From: Algoriphagus boseongensis
GTDB lineage: Bacteria; Bacteroidota; Bacteroidia; Cytophagales; Cyclobacteriaceae
Assembly: GCF_004362805.1 (NCBI RefSeq)
Contig: NZ_SNYF01000005.1
Coordinates: 1,260,688 to 1,324,687, forward strand
Direction: 5' to 3'
DNA length: 64,000 bases
Position numbers and translations under genes: made by a program. Under the pieces are notes generated by a model. That model saw nothing but the letters and a program-made list of their open reading frames with translations, was not told the origin of the DNA and ran no database searches. Positions 10,068-18,656 of the stretch are shown in pieces; position 1 is the stretch's first letter, and the number at the start of each line of letters is the position of its first letter.

Positions 10068-10937
10068 TTACCAAGGCAATTCAACTATTGGTGAAATTAG
10101 GATTCGTATTTGATGCGCCAATGCAAAAGCATCAGGCCTTACGATATAATAATGATACTGCATGCCTAATGCTACAGCAGTTTGTCCAACTACCACAACT
10201 TTCTTTACACCAGTTCCTAATGGAAAGGCCAATTTATTCCCAGAGCTAGCTTTAGGAATGTATGAAAATGTGGGATACCCTGAAATTTGCCATGCATTAC
10301 CTATGTTTATATTGTACATATATTGCCCACCCATCACTGAAGTATTCCCTCTCTCTTCATTATTGGTAATGCTCCATCCATAGGTGAGCAAGAGAGTGGC
10401 AGAACCCCATTTTCCCAATCGTCCATAAGCAGCTTCTGGCCCAAGCAAAACTTGATGCAATCCAATACGATCATCCGTTGCTGTTGGTAGGGAAGCAAAT
10501 ATACCCCCTACTGTCACCCATTTATTATTGAATGTTTTTCCAAAAGCTAAATCAATTGAAATGTCTCCAAGGTCAAAACCAGCATTAGAAAACCCAGACT
10601 CATCATACACTGGCTGTTTAATATTAATTGGGATTAATGGCCTTATAAACATATTCACGCCGTTTTTTAGCGGAACAGGCAAGCTAGGTTGAAATGTATA
10701 TCTAATTCCACTCTGAGTAGAATTCATTAAACTTCCGGAATAGAACTGGAAATCTACCAGGCTGATCATTGCCCCAATTGCAGCGGCAGGATTGGCTAAT
10801 TTATCCAAGACTTGCTGTGCATCATCCCCTTCTTTATCATCCTTTTCAATGGATTTATCCTGGGCTTTTACAGCTATGCAAACAAAAACAAATAAAATGC
10901 TAGCAAGGCAACGAATTAAGTTTAAATAGTTTTTCAT
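10068..10937 (-). CDS. Outer-membrane barrel, phenol-degradation MetA-like
   Basis: A 289-residue protein with a signal peptide (FVFVCIAVKAQ, about 1-25) and an acidic/lysine-rich stretch (about 27-44). A barrel-like region follows, with YTFQPSLPVPL, FIRPLIPIN and GGIFASLPTATDD. The look is that of the MetA-pathway/putative transporter family of outer-membrane proteins, though the match is from memory and modest. It stands alone between gaps of 202 and 244 bp, so it is probably its own transcription unit. A short perfect hairpin (GGTAAAG-ATCG-CTTTACC, 11032-11049) lies upstream. It is the third non-DcaP barrel of the island and may be an extra porin. Confidence 0.6.
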   Translation of the reverse strand: MKNYLNLIRCLASILFVFVCIAVKAQDKSIEKDDKEGDDAQQVLDKLANPAAAIGAMISLVDFQFYSGSLMNSTQSGIRYTFQPSLPVPLKNGVNMFIRPLIPINIKQPVYDESGFSNAGFDLGDISIDLAFGKTFNNKWVTVGGIFASLPTATDDRIGLHQVLLGPEAAYGRLGKWGSATLLLTYGWSITNNEERGNTSVMGGQYMYNINIGNAWQISGYPTFSYIPKASSGNKLAFPLGTGVKKVVVVGQTAVALGMQYHYYIVRPDAFALAHQIRILISPIVELPW

Positions 10938-11181
10938 ATTGTTACTTGTTTAGGTTTGCTCTTTAGATATTGATTTCAAAATATTTCTATTGTCTCCGAT
11001 AAAAAAATCGAAGCCTTATTTTCTCCTGAAAGGTAAAGATCGCTTTACCAGTCAGGACATTTTTATTTTTCACTCTTTGGCTTTCTAATTAACCACAACA
11101 TATTGGTTATACCCCGATGGGAAGAGTTTTCATTAGCTTTCGGTTTACTAAATACTCCTATCGAAAAGAAAACTATTGAGA

Positions 11182-11928
11182 TTATTTATGTTTATGGTGC
11201 TTTTTATCTTTCCAGATAATTGCAGAAACGTTCATGTTTTCAACATCAGCAGCTGTAACCTCTTCGCCAGCCATGTTTTCTGCATCCATCAGATACATTA
11301 CATTTGAATCGTCGTTGTACAAATAAACTTTTCCTTTGTGAGTCATATGCTTTAACTCTCTTCTGAGTTTTTTCACATCTGATCCCTTCATTCCTGTGGT
11401 CACATCATATTCATCCGTATGCTTTTTGTCAGTGAAAATTATCTGTTCGATTTCCCCTGTTGAGCCATCACTGACTACCTGAAAAGCCTTTGCATTTTTT
11501 CCTTTCTTGTTAAATGAAACCAGGGTCTGTGTTTCTTCCAGAGGAACAATTGCAGTTGTTACATCCATTGTCGTCTCTGCCTCATATTCTTGCTCTGCTA
11601 CAAGGTCGGTCAGGTAATCAAGGGTAGCGATGTCATAATCTTCATCATCTACTTCTGCTGCATTGGCTTGGGGAGAAGGAGTCACAGCTGGAGCAGCATT
11701 GCTCTTTGGAAGTGGTTTTTCTGCAGCTTTTGGAGACTGGCTAGTTACTGGGAGGTCATTAATTTCAAATTCTTCAACGACCCATAAATCTTCATCCACT
11801 TCAATAGTATCTTCTTCCAGAACAATCTCTTCTTCAGAGGTTGTTTTAGGATTACAGGAATACAATAAAATAATTGATGGTATTATCAGATAATACATCC
11901 ATACAAGGTTTTTTAATAATTTCTTCAT
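11182..11928 (-). CDS. Putative lipoprotein, hypothetical
   Basis: A 248-residue protein whose N-terminus IIPSIILLYSC gives a lipobox with lipidated Cys25. The next ~70 residues are acidic and low in complexity (EEEIVLEEDTIEVDEDLW, then a Pro/Ala/Ser-rich stretch), as in a surface linker. A C-terminal half with mixed charge follows, ending in a lysine/histidine tail (KKHHKHK). I recognise no domain. It lies 62 bp downstream of the HdeD-like gene on the same strand, so the two may be co-transcribed. Its function is unknown; it could be a periplasmic scaffold or stress protein and need not belong to substrate breakdown. Confidence 0.6.
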   Translation of the reverse strand: MKKLLKNLVWMYYLIIPSIILLYSCNPKTTSEEEIVLEEDTIEVDEDLWVVEEFEINDLPVTSQSPKAAEKPLPKSNAAPAVTPSPQANAAEVDDEDYDIATLDYLTDLVAEQEYEAETTMDVTTAIVPLEETQTLVSFNKKGKNAKAFQVVSDGSTGEIEQIIFTDKKHTDEYDVTTGMKGSDVKKLRRELKHMTHKGKVYLYNDDSNVMYLMDAENMAGEEVTAADVENMNVSAIIWKDKKHHKHK

Positions 11929-11990
11929 GACATTTGTTGAATTATAATTGTGTAACTTAAATAAGTATTCGATAAAAATTTATTTTCTTC

Positions 11991-12524
11991 TTAGGACAGT
12001 TTCTTAACCTGAAAGGCAATGGTCACATTCAGTATACCTAAAAGAAACAAACCTGCGCCTATCCATGTGGTTATTGCAACAGTCCCAGCAACAAAATCTG
12101 TCATAACGATATAGCCTAATACAATTGTGACAATAGCTCCCAATAGATTTATCCCCCAACCAGAATCTCCTTCTTTTTTTTGTGAAAAAGAATCAGCAAA
12201 CTTCATAATTCCATATGTAATAACCCAGAATCCAATAACAAAAGGAAAGACGACTGCCGTTATTGCTGGATTTGAAAGAAGGATAAAAGCGAAAACAACA
12301 TCTAAAACTCCTTCCGCCAACTTCCAGCCCCACTGAGGTTCTATTTTTCGAATTGTAAAGGCGGTTATTATCAATAATACGCCTGTAAAGAGTAGGCCAA
12401 TTCCCATATAAACAGAGAATCCTACTAAGGTTTCAAGAGGATGATTAAAAATCGCAATAGCCAGGGCTATTAAAATGATTCCTTTTATTAAAATCATCCA
12501 CCAAGGATTAGACACATTTTTCAT
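11991..12524 (-). CDS. HdeD-like DUF308 membrane protein
   Basis: A 177-residue integral membrane protein with about six hydrophobic helices. It shows the repeated pattern of HdeD/DUF308 proteins: GIILIALAIAIF, GIGLLFTGVLLIITAF, GVLDVVFAFILL and GFWVITYGIMKF. HdeD was linked to acid resistance in E. coli, and in other bacteria the family is simply a common small membrane protein. The 119-bp AT-rich gap upstream suggests a break from the amidohydrolase genes. Its presence inside the island may reflect proton or envelope stress during amide breakdown, but this is inference only. Confidence 0.85.
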   Translation of the reverse strand: MKNVSNPWWMILIKGIILIALAIAIFNHPLETLVGFSVYMGIGLLFTGVLLIITAFTIRKIEPQWGWKLAEGVLDVVFAFILLSNPAITAVVFPFVIGFWVITYGIMKFADSFSQKKEGDSGWGINLLGAIVTIVLGYIVMTDFVAGTVAITTWIGAGLFLLGILNVTIAFQVKKLS

Positions 12525-12643
12525 GATTGTTTGGTTTAAGTGATAAAATATATTTTAATATTTAATATATATAATGAAAATTTTTAATAGCGTATTTCAT
12601 TATCATATGATTTGTTTTAAAATTTAATATATAAAAAAATCAC

Positions 12644-13987
12644 CTAGTTAATTATATTTTTATAAATCTCTCCATCCTTTATAATTAGTAAAAGATTCAC
12701 TTCTGGGTTATTAAGAAGTGTTAGGTCTTCTAGGAGATTTCCTTTGACAAGTAAAATATCGGCCAAAGCTCCTTCTTCAATTACACCTAGCTTACCTGGA
12801 TAAGGATTACGAGGGCCACTCATGGCTAAAACCTCACCATTGTTTACAGTGGCCTGCTTCAGAATTTCTACCGGAGTAAACCATTTTAAACGGTTTGTTA
12901 ATTCAAATTTTTGTGCATCCTTTAGTACAGGGCTACCGACTAGATCTGTTCCTAAGGCAATCTTCAGATTATACTTTTTCGCCAATTCAAACATGCTGGT
13001 TAGTCCATTTTTTGCAGCCAGTTGCTTTGCTTTTTGGTCTTCACTCCAATCATCAGGTGCTTCACCTAGATAAACTCCAGTTTGAGTGCTTAAAAAAGCT
13101 CCTTTTTCGGATATCATTTTTGCTGTCGATTCGGTAATAAGCGTCGCATGTTCAATAGACATTGCTCCAGCCTCCAAAGCTTGCTGTATAGCCTGGTCGG
13201 TATAGGCATGAACTGCCAGATAAGTACCCCAACGTTTAGCCTCTGATGCTGCAGCATTAATTTCTTCAAAAGAATATTCTACAATATCCAAGGGGTCATA
13301 CACACCGCTTACTGCACCGCCGACGTACATCTTTAATAAGTTGGCCCCATTACGAAACTGAATTCTTGCGGCATTTAATACTTCGGTCTCGCCATCGGCA
13401 AAAATACTCAACCCCATGTGCTCAACTTCGGTCATGTCAGGTCCACCCATTTGACGAGGCAACGTGCTTGGAGTTCGCATATCTCCATGGCCTCCTGTCA
13501 TACTTATGCCTGCCCCACTTGTCCAAATTCTTGGCCCTACAAATAAACCTTGATCTATTGCCGATCTTATACCGGAGACTTCGCCGGAAACATCTCGAAC
13601 ACTAGTAAAACCGCGCATCAATGTGGCTTTTGCTTCGACCAGAGACAATGCAGCCAAATAGTCCGATTGTGCGTTAAACATACCTGACGGGCCTAAATTC
13701 CAAGTAAGATGCGTATGGACATCCATCAGGCCTGGAGACAATGTATTTCCTTTGGCATCAATAACAGTCGCTCCTTTGGGAGCTGTAATGGACTTGGCAA
13801 TTTTTGAGATCTTATTGCCTTCGATCAGCACACTCATCCCAGTGGATAATTGATCACTTTTACCGTCGAATACATTGGCGTTTGTAATTAGGATTACTTC
13901 TTGTTTTGAAGTCTCCTGAGCCTTCAATGAGCCAGTAAAGGCAACAAAAAGGAAGGCTAAGAAATAATTTAAAATATGCTTTTTCAT
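12644..13987 (-). CDS. Prolidase/imidazolonepropionase-like amidohydrolase, exported
   Basis: A 447-residue amidohydrolase with a signal peptide (FVAFTGSLKAQ, about 1-23). Active-site elements can be followed in order. These are DVHTH (H91, H93), the likely carboxylated-lysine strand LLKMYVGG, the two later His motifs LAVHAY and IEHATL, and the Asp motif ALGTDLVG. This arrangement is typical of Xaa-Pro dipeptidase-like members of the superfamily, which hydrolyse Xaa-Pro, Xaa-Arg/Lys or N-methyl-phosphonate-type amides. A paralogue lies 28 bp upstream (14016-15344), and the two share a 72-base stretch with one mismatch. Predicted periplasmic peptidase or amidase; substrate unknown. Confidence 0.82.
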   Translation of the reverse strand: MKKHILNYFLAFLFVAFTGSLKAQETSKQEVILITNANVFDGKSDQLSTGMSVLIEGNKISKIAKSITAPKGATVIDAKGNTLSPGLMDVHTHLTWNLGPSGMFNAQSDYLAALSLVEAKATLMRGFTSVRDVSGEVSGIRSAIDQGLFVGPRIWTSGAGISMTGGHGDMRTPSTLPRQMGGPDMTEVEHMGLSIFADGETEVLNAARIQFRNGANLLKMYVGGAVSGVYDPLDIVEYSFEEINAAASEAKRWGTYLAVHAYTDQAIQQALEAGAMSIEHATLITESTAKMISEKGAFLSTQTGVYLGEAPDDWSEDQKAKQLAAKNGLTSMFELAKKYNLKIALGTDLVGSPVLKDAQKFELTNRLKWFTPVEILKQATVNNGEVLAMSGPRNPYPGKLGVIEEGALADILLVKGNLLEDLTLLNNPEVNLLLIIKDGEIYKNIIN

Positions 13988-14015
13988 ATTAATCTTTTTT
14001 TAAGATGGATACTGA

Positions 14016-15344
14016 TTACTTAATCGTATTCTTATAAATCTTCCCATCTTTCATGATCAGGGCTAGGTTCTCTTCCGGTTTTGTCAGGATGGAAATGTCT
14101 TTTAATGGGTCGCCGTTAATTAACAAGATGTCGGCATAGGCTCCTTCTTCGATTACACCCAATTTGTCTGGGTAAGGATTTCGTTTACCAGACATAGCAA
14201 GCAATGCCGCTGATTTCGATGTTGCCTGTTGTAAAACCTCAGCATTACTAAACCATTTTGTGCGGAACACAAATTCTTCATTCATCCGCTTAATAGTTTC
14301 AGGATCTGTTATGATATCAGTACCAAAAGCGATATTCTTAAAACCAATTTTTTTGGCTATGGTGAACATGCTATCGATGCCGGAATAGGCCTGTCGGTGC
14401 TTGTTGGCCTGATCCTCTGTATATCCTTTAGGAATAAATGTGTAGACGATTACTTGAGGTGATAACCATACATTCTTCTCCATCATATAGCGAAGTGTTT
14501 CTTCATCAATAAGATTTGCATGTTCAATTGATTTCACACCGTTATCTACAGCCCTTCTTATTCCCTCCGTATTGTAAACATGTGCCATTACATAGGTTCC
14601 AAAATCCGAAGCAGCCTGGGTGGCAGCTTGAATCTCCTCCGGAGTGAACTCTACTACATCCAAAGGGTCGGAAAACGAACCTGTACCACCGCCTACTGCA
14701 ATTTTGATTTGAGAGGCCATGCGGCGAAGGTTTTCTCTTGTGGCTTTAAGCACCTCAGGTACACCATCTACTACAACCATGTCCCCGTTGAGAACCATGG
14801 GATCCCAAGCCCCTCCGATAAGATCGGATTCTTCAGAATCATGTCTATGGTCAGCATGCCCAGAAGTTTGGGATATCATTGGTCCGGAAGGGTAAATACG
14901 GGGTCCGACAACATATCCGCGATCGATGGCTTTCTTAAGGGAAAATGTATTGCCGGAAGCGTCTCGAACTGCTGTAAAACCATTCATGAGATAGTTTCGA
15001 GTAGTTTGCGTAGCAACATATCCAGCATATCGGGTATCTGTTGTGAAAATATCTCCAAATGGCATTTGCCCAACAAGATGTTCATGGCAGGCAATAAAAC
15101 CAGGTGACAGGGTCCGGCCACCTGCATCAATTATAGTCGCTCCTTTGGGAGCCGTAATGGACTTGGCAATTTTTGAGATCTTATTGCCTTCGATCAGCAC
15201 ACTCATTCCATTGGCCAGCTGATCACTTTTACCATCAAATACATTGGCGTTTGTGATGAGGATCACATTGCTTTCAGTAGTTTGAGCCTGACCTACAGCT
15301 GTTAAAACAAAAAGTAGGATAATAGCATTTAATAGCTTTTTCAT
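14016..15344 (-). CDS. Prolidase/imidazolonepropionase-like amidohydrolase, exported
   Basis: A 442-residue paralogue of the next gene, with signal peptide (FVLTAVGQAQ, about 1-21). Metal motif ACHEH gives H87 and H89. The lysine strand is QIKIAVGGG, later His motifs are YVMAHVY and SIEHANL, and the Asp motif is AFGTDI. The N-terminal beta-sandwich is almost identical to that of the paralogue at protein and DNA level, while the catalytic barrel has diverged strongly. That implies local gene conversion or selection on the N-terminal part. It is 80 bp from the M20 gene upstream. Predicted periplasmic dipeptidase-type enzyme with a substrate preference different from its partner. Confidence 0.82.
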   Translation of the reverse strand: MKKLLNAIILLFVLTAVGQAQTTESNVILITNANVFDGKSDQLANGMSVLIEGNKISKIAKSITAPKGATIIDAGGRTLSPGFIACHEHLVGQMPFGDIFTTDTRYAGYVATQTTRNYLMNGFTAVRDASGNTFSLKKAIDRGYVVGPRIYPSGPMISQTSGHADHRHDSEESDLIGGAWDPMVLNGDMVVVDGVPEVLKATRENLRRMASQIKIAVGGGTGSFSDPLDVVEFTPEEIQAATQAASDFGTYVMAHVYNTEGIRRAVDNGVKSIEHANLIDEETLRYMMEKNVWLSPQVIVYTFIPKGYTEDQANKHRQAYSGIDSMFTIAKKIGFKNIAFGTDIITDPETIKRMNEEFVFRTKWFSNAEVLQQATSKSAALLAMSGKRNPYPDKLGVIEEGAYADILLINGDPLKDISILTKPEENLALIMKDGKIYKNTIK

Positions 15345-15424
15345 AATGCTTTTTTTAAGGGTTGATCAATCTCAACTGAAGACTTTGTCTCGATTAATTG
15401 ATTTTATTTTTCATCACAACATTC

Positions 15425-16891
15425 CTATTTCAATTCCTTCAAATTCCCAATAAACTGATAGAAGAAGCCAATAGACTTTGCATATTCAGTAATCAGAACC
15501 CGTTCATTCACACCATGCCAGCGTTGTGTATCTGCAGCTGATTCTACTCTAAGTGCAGTAAAGCGATAGACATTCTTAGTCATCGGTGAAGCTGCAAAAT
15601 ACTTGGCGTCTGCCCCACCAATTACAAGGTATGGTACTACAATCAGGTCGGGGGTTCCCCAGGTTTGGCGGATTGTTTTTTCAATAAGCTGAAACTCGGG
15701 TCCGGTTGAGCTGGAGATGGGAGACGGGTCGATGGATGCAGGCAGTTCGGTAACTGTTACCCTTTTATCATCTATCACTTTATTCACGTGTTCAACTACC
15801 GAAGCAACAGTTTCCCCCTGAAGGATTCTAAAATTCACCAGCGCAGATGCGAATGGAGGCAATACATTTTCTTTGATGCCACCGTTGACCATGGTTACAG
15901 CTGTGGTGGTATGGATCATGGCCGTGGTCATTGGCTGAGTCAGCATAAATTCGATAAACGTGTCGTCCTTGGCTATTAATTTTTGTTGCTCTTCAGATAA
16001 GAACGGCCCCATAGTTTTGTACTGATCCCGCACTACATCTGTGATCCGATTAGGGAAAGGGTTTGCTTCCAGTTTTGTAATAGCCAATGCTAAAATGCCG
16101 ATGTTGGAATTCTTAGGCGGCATCCCGGAATGTCCGCCAGGACCGGATACTTTTAATTCGAGGGTGAGGTATCCTTTTTCTGCCGTGCCTATCAAAGCTG
16201 TAGGTGCTTTTATTCCGGGGAATTGTCCGGGAGCAAGCGGAAGTCCTTCATCAAGTACCATTGCGATTTCCTTAATGCCTCGAGACTCTAACTCTTTTAC
16301 CACCTGACTTACACCTTCTGGACCCATTACTTCCTCATCCTGGCCAAAAACCAAATAGATGGTGCGCTCGGGCTTTAATCCTTTTTTAAGATGCATTTCA
16401 ATGGACTCCAGAATGGCCATGATCATCACTTTGTCATCTAAAGAACCACGGCCCCAGATGTAGCCATCCGCGATGTCTCCGGAATAGGCGTCATGTTCCC
16501 ATTGACTTTCAGTCCCAGGTACAACTGGTACCACATCCTGATGACCCATTAATACTACTGGTGCCAATGCTTTATTGGCACCCTCCCAAGTGTATAGCAG
16601 ACTGAATTTTCTTGGATCGCCAAGGATCTCCTTTTTCAAGGTCTGGTGTGTAAGTGGATAGGTTTTTTCCAGAAATGCATGCCATTCCTTAAAGGCATTT
16701 TCATCAAAATCGGTCCGATCCTGATTAGAGATTGTCTTGAATTTGATACCTTCCGAGAGACGTTTTGCTGCGGCATCAGCATCTACCTGAACATTGACTA
16801 GTTCTACCTTAGTAGGGGGTTTTGTTCCTTGTGCATTTACCAAAAATGTGGGAAGGAAAATAAGGCTAAGTGAATAAATTAAAGTTTTCAT
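15425..16891 (-). CDS. M20 family peptidase (carboxypeptidase S-like), exported
   Basis: A 488-residue zinc peptidase of the long M20 type that includes yeast carboxypeptidase S and mammalian PM20D1, the latter an N-acyl-amino-acid synthase/hydrolase. It has a signal peptide (LPTFLVNAQ, about 1-21). Metal and catalytic motifs are MGHQDVVPV (H117), GRGSLDDK (Asp152 bridging the metals) and GQDEEVMG (E186 general base, E187 ligand). The dimerisation-domain motif GGHSGMPP follows, then a terminal VIGGADAKYF region. It lies 10 bp from the exporter gene upstream. Predicted to hydrolyse peptides or N-acyl amino acids in the periplasm. Amino acids released could enter the pool handled by the adjacent ThrE exporter. 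Confidence 0.88.
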   Translation of the reverse strand: MKTLIYSLSLIFLPTFLVNAQGTKPPTKVELVNVQVDADAAAKRLSEGIKFKTISNQDRTDFDENAFKEWHAFLEKTYPLTHQTLKKEILGDPRKFSLLYTWEGANKALAPVVLMGHQDVVPVVPGTESQWEHDAYSGDIADGYIWGRGSLDDKVMIMAILESIEMHLKKGLKPERTIYLVFGQDEEVMGPEGVSQVVKELESRGIKEIAMVLDEGLPLAPGQFPGIKAPTALIGTAEKGYLTLELKVSGPGGHSGMPPKNSNIGILALAITKLEANPFPNRITDVVRDQYKTMGPFLSEEQQKLIAKDDTFIEFMLTQPMTTAMIHTTTAVTMVNGGIKENVLPPFASALVNFRILQGETVASVVEHVNKVIDDKRVTVTELPASIDPSPISSSTGPEFQLIEKTIRQTWGTPDLIVVPYLVIGGADAKYFAASPMTKNVYRFTALRVESAADTQRWHGVNERVLITEYAKSIGFFYQFIGNLKELK

Positions 16892-16901
16892 ATTTTTTTA
16901 T

Positions 16902-18134
16902 TTAAAGAGTGACCTTAGGTCTGCTGACGGTATTCCCGACGACCAATCCAGCCCCGATTGTGATTGCTACTAAAAACATATGTTGAATTTGGTTTTCACC
17001 TTGTTGAATTTGTCCTTCTGCTAAGGAGAGGAAGCCTTGGAAACCTGCAAAGCCACTGACTAGCATAAGGATACCGGGAACCAACAATATAGAAGTTGGG
17101 CGTCCTGTTTTGGTAGTCCATTTATTTGAAAAAACAACCAGTATAACAGTTCCTAACAAAGTCCCTACAGATGATTCAAAAACCTTACTGCCTAAAAATG
17201 AACCTAGGTAAGCGATCAAACAGGCCGCTAAGGCCCACGGAAAGTCTCTGGTTGAAGTTTGAAGGGATAGACATAAACCGATTGCGAAGACTGGAACAAA
17301 AAGCCATTGCCAAGCTATATCAGGTGCTGTACCTGTTTGAGCGCTTAGGCTTAGCAATGAAATAACCAACTTAGCTCCTACCCACCCTCCGATAACTAGC
17401 TTCAGTAAATAAACCAGGCCACTTACAAGATTGATAATACCAGAGACCACGTTTCCACCCACTAGCTCCATTGCCCCTGTACTTATTGTAAAGCCGGGTA
17501 AAAGAATAGCGATTGCTGATACTCCAACTAGTACAATATTTAATTCAGGGATGACCACTTTGGTGAAAGCAGTTAAAATTCCTATTATAAAAGAAGCTAT
17601 GAGAGGTAACCAGTCCGCTCCTGTAGTTTTGAAGCCGGAAGAAATGATTACCATTATATATACCAAAAAACTCAAGGGAACGGCAACTGCAATATCATAC
17701 CAACTTCCCATTAATACCCCTGCTATACCGGCTCCTGTAGCCATAAATGAAATAGCACTAGCCATCTTTCCCCAGGGTGCAGAAGTCTTTTTAATTTCCC
17801 TTAATTTCAGGACGGCTTCCTCAATATTGGTCTCACCATTTATAACATCTGTTACTAAATCACCCACCAAGGCCAATTTGTTAAGATCTAAACCTGTAGT
17901 GAGAGAGGTGATTAAGTGAAAGCGCTGAGGCTGGGATTCTGACTCCTGAAACCCAAAAACAATTCCATTGGGCGTAGAAAGAACTGTTCCCAAATAACCA
18001 AAAGAGGCCATCAAGGAAGAAAGAAATGCTTCCAAACGAGCTGAGGAGGAGCCATATCCATGCGCGGCTTCTCCCAATTGTATTACAAAATCACATGCTC
18101 TATTAAATGGAACTTTGACTTTTTGATCGCTCAT
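16902..18134 (-). CDS. Threonine/serine exporter ThrE family
   Basis: A 410-residue membrane protein with the ThrE architecture. The soluble N-terminal DUF1212-type region (about 1-115) has HGYGSSSARLE and LDLNKLALVGDL. About ten transmembrane segments follow in two blocks, with FTISTGAMELVGGNVVSG in the first. ThrE proteins export threonine, serine and some small peptides. Its place within a hydrolase operon (10 bp to the M20 gene) suggests that it relieves excess free amino acids or passes products across the inner membrane. The direction of transport is known for the family but not tested here. Confidence 0.85.
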   Translation of the reverse strand: MSDQKVKVPFNRACDFVIQLGEAAHGYGSSSARLEAFLSSLMASFGYLGTVLSTPNGIVFGFQESESQPQRFHLITSLTTGLDLNKLALVGDLVTDVINGETNIEEAVLKLREIKKTSAPWGKMASAISFMATGAGIAGVLMGSWYDIAVAVPLSFLVYIMVIISSGFKTTGADWLPLIASFIIGILTAFTKVVIPELNIVLVGVSAIAILLPGFTISTGAMELVGGNVVSGIINLVSGLVYLLKLVIGGWVGAKLVISLLSLSAQTGTAPDIAWQWLFVPVFAIGLCLSLQTSTRDFPWALAACLIAYLGSFLGSKVFESSVGTLLGTVILVVFSNKWTTKTGRPTSILLVPGILMLVSGFAGFQGFLSLAEGQIQQGENQIQHMFLVAITIGAGLVVGNTVSRPKVTL

Positions 18135-18214
18135 TTTTTTCTTTTTTAATCAATCCACAAGGATTTCTTGCTTTCGTTTCTATAATCCACGTCCAGCTTT
18201 TTCACTATCAATTA

Positions 18215-18622
18215 TTAATTTGCCCGATCCATTGCTTCCGGTGGAGCGTCCGTTACGTATTTGATTACTTTTCCTTCTTTGTTAAACCAGAATAGGTTAA
18301 AAACCGGAGCTGCTTGTATTTTTTCATCGGGATTACCACCTTTTTTTGAAATTTCAGCACCTCCATTCATCAGGTAGACCTGATCACACTTGAAGACTTC
18401 TGCAACAAAATGCTTCGTAATTAAGGGTGTATCCAATTTGATAAAAAACTGCTTGACATTGTCGAGACCCTGTACCGTGTTGGCACCAAATTGCATGGTT
18501 ATGTTTTCATCAAAAATTTTGAATCCTGAATTATCACTTGTATCCAATGCGTCGAGTGCTTTGAATAAATCAAGCATCCATGCCGGAGTTTCTACTTTGA
18601 TTAATTTTTTTGTGAAGTTCAT
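18215..18622 (-). CDS. SnoaL/NTF2-fold protein
   Basis: A 135-residue protein with no signal peptide, compatible with the NTF2-like fold of SnoaL/limonene-epoxide-hydrolase relatives. An N-terminal helix (WMLDLFKALDALD) leads to the strand motif FKIFDENITMQFGANTVQGLDN and ends in strands such as PVFNLFWFNKEGKVIKYV. Such proteins serve as small isomerases, hydrolases or simple binding proteins, and the active site cannot be assigned here. It is 34 bp from the C45 gene upstream. Unlike most of its neighbours it should stay in the cytoplasm, as should the C45 product. Confidence 0.65.
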   Translation of the reverse strand: MNFTKKLIKVETPAWMLDLFKALDALDTSDNSGFKIFDENITMQFGANTVQGLDNVKQFFIKLDTPLITKHFVAEVFKCDQVYLMNGGAEISKKGGNPDEKIQAAPVFNLFWFNKEGKVIKYVTDAPPEAMDRAN

Positions 18623-18656
18623 CTTATCAAATTTTTATTAGTCAATTGCTCTAAAA

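Noticed and set aside
11032..11049. Perfect hairpin GGTAAAG-ATCG-CTTTACC upstream of the 10068 barrel gene
   Set aside because: No T-run on either side and no second copy was noticed, so neither terminator nor operator can be claimed.
14580..15107. A 175-codon open frame on the plus strand opposite the prolidase-like gene
   Set aside because: It lies wholly antisense to a clear amidohydrolase with catalytic motifs, has no domain and poor composition; it is a shadow frame.
17431..17919. A 162-codon plus-strand open frame opposite the ThrE exporter gene
   Set aside because: Antisense of a membrane protein commonly yields long open frames; composition is Pro/Thr/Ile-rich without recognisable motif.
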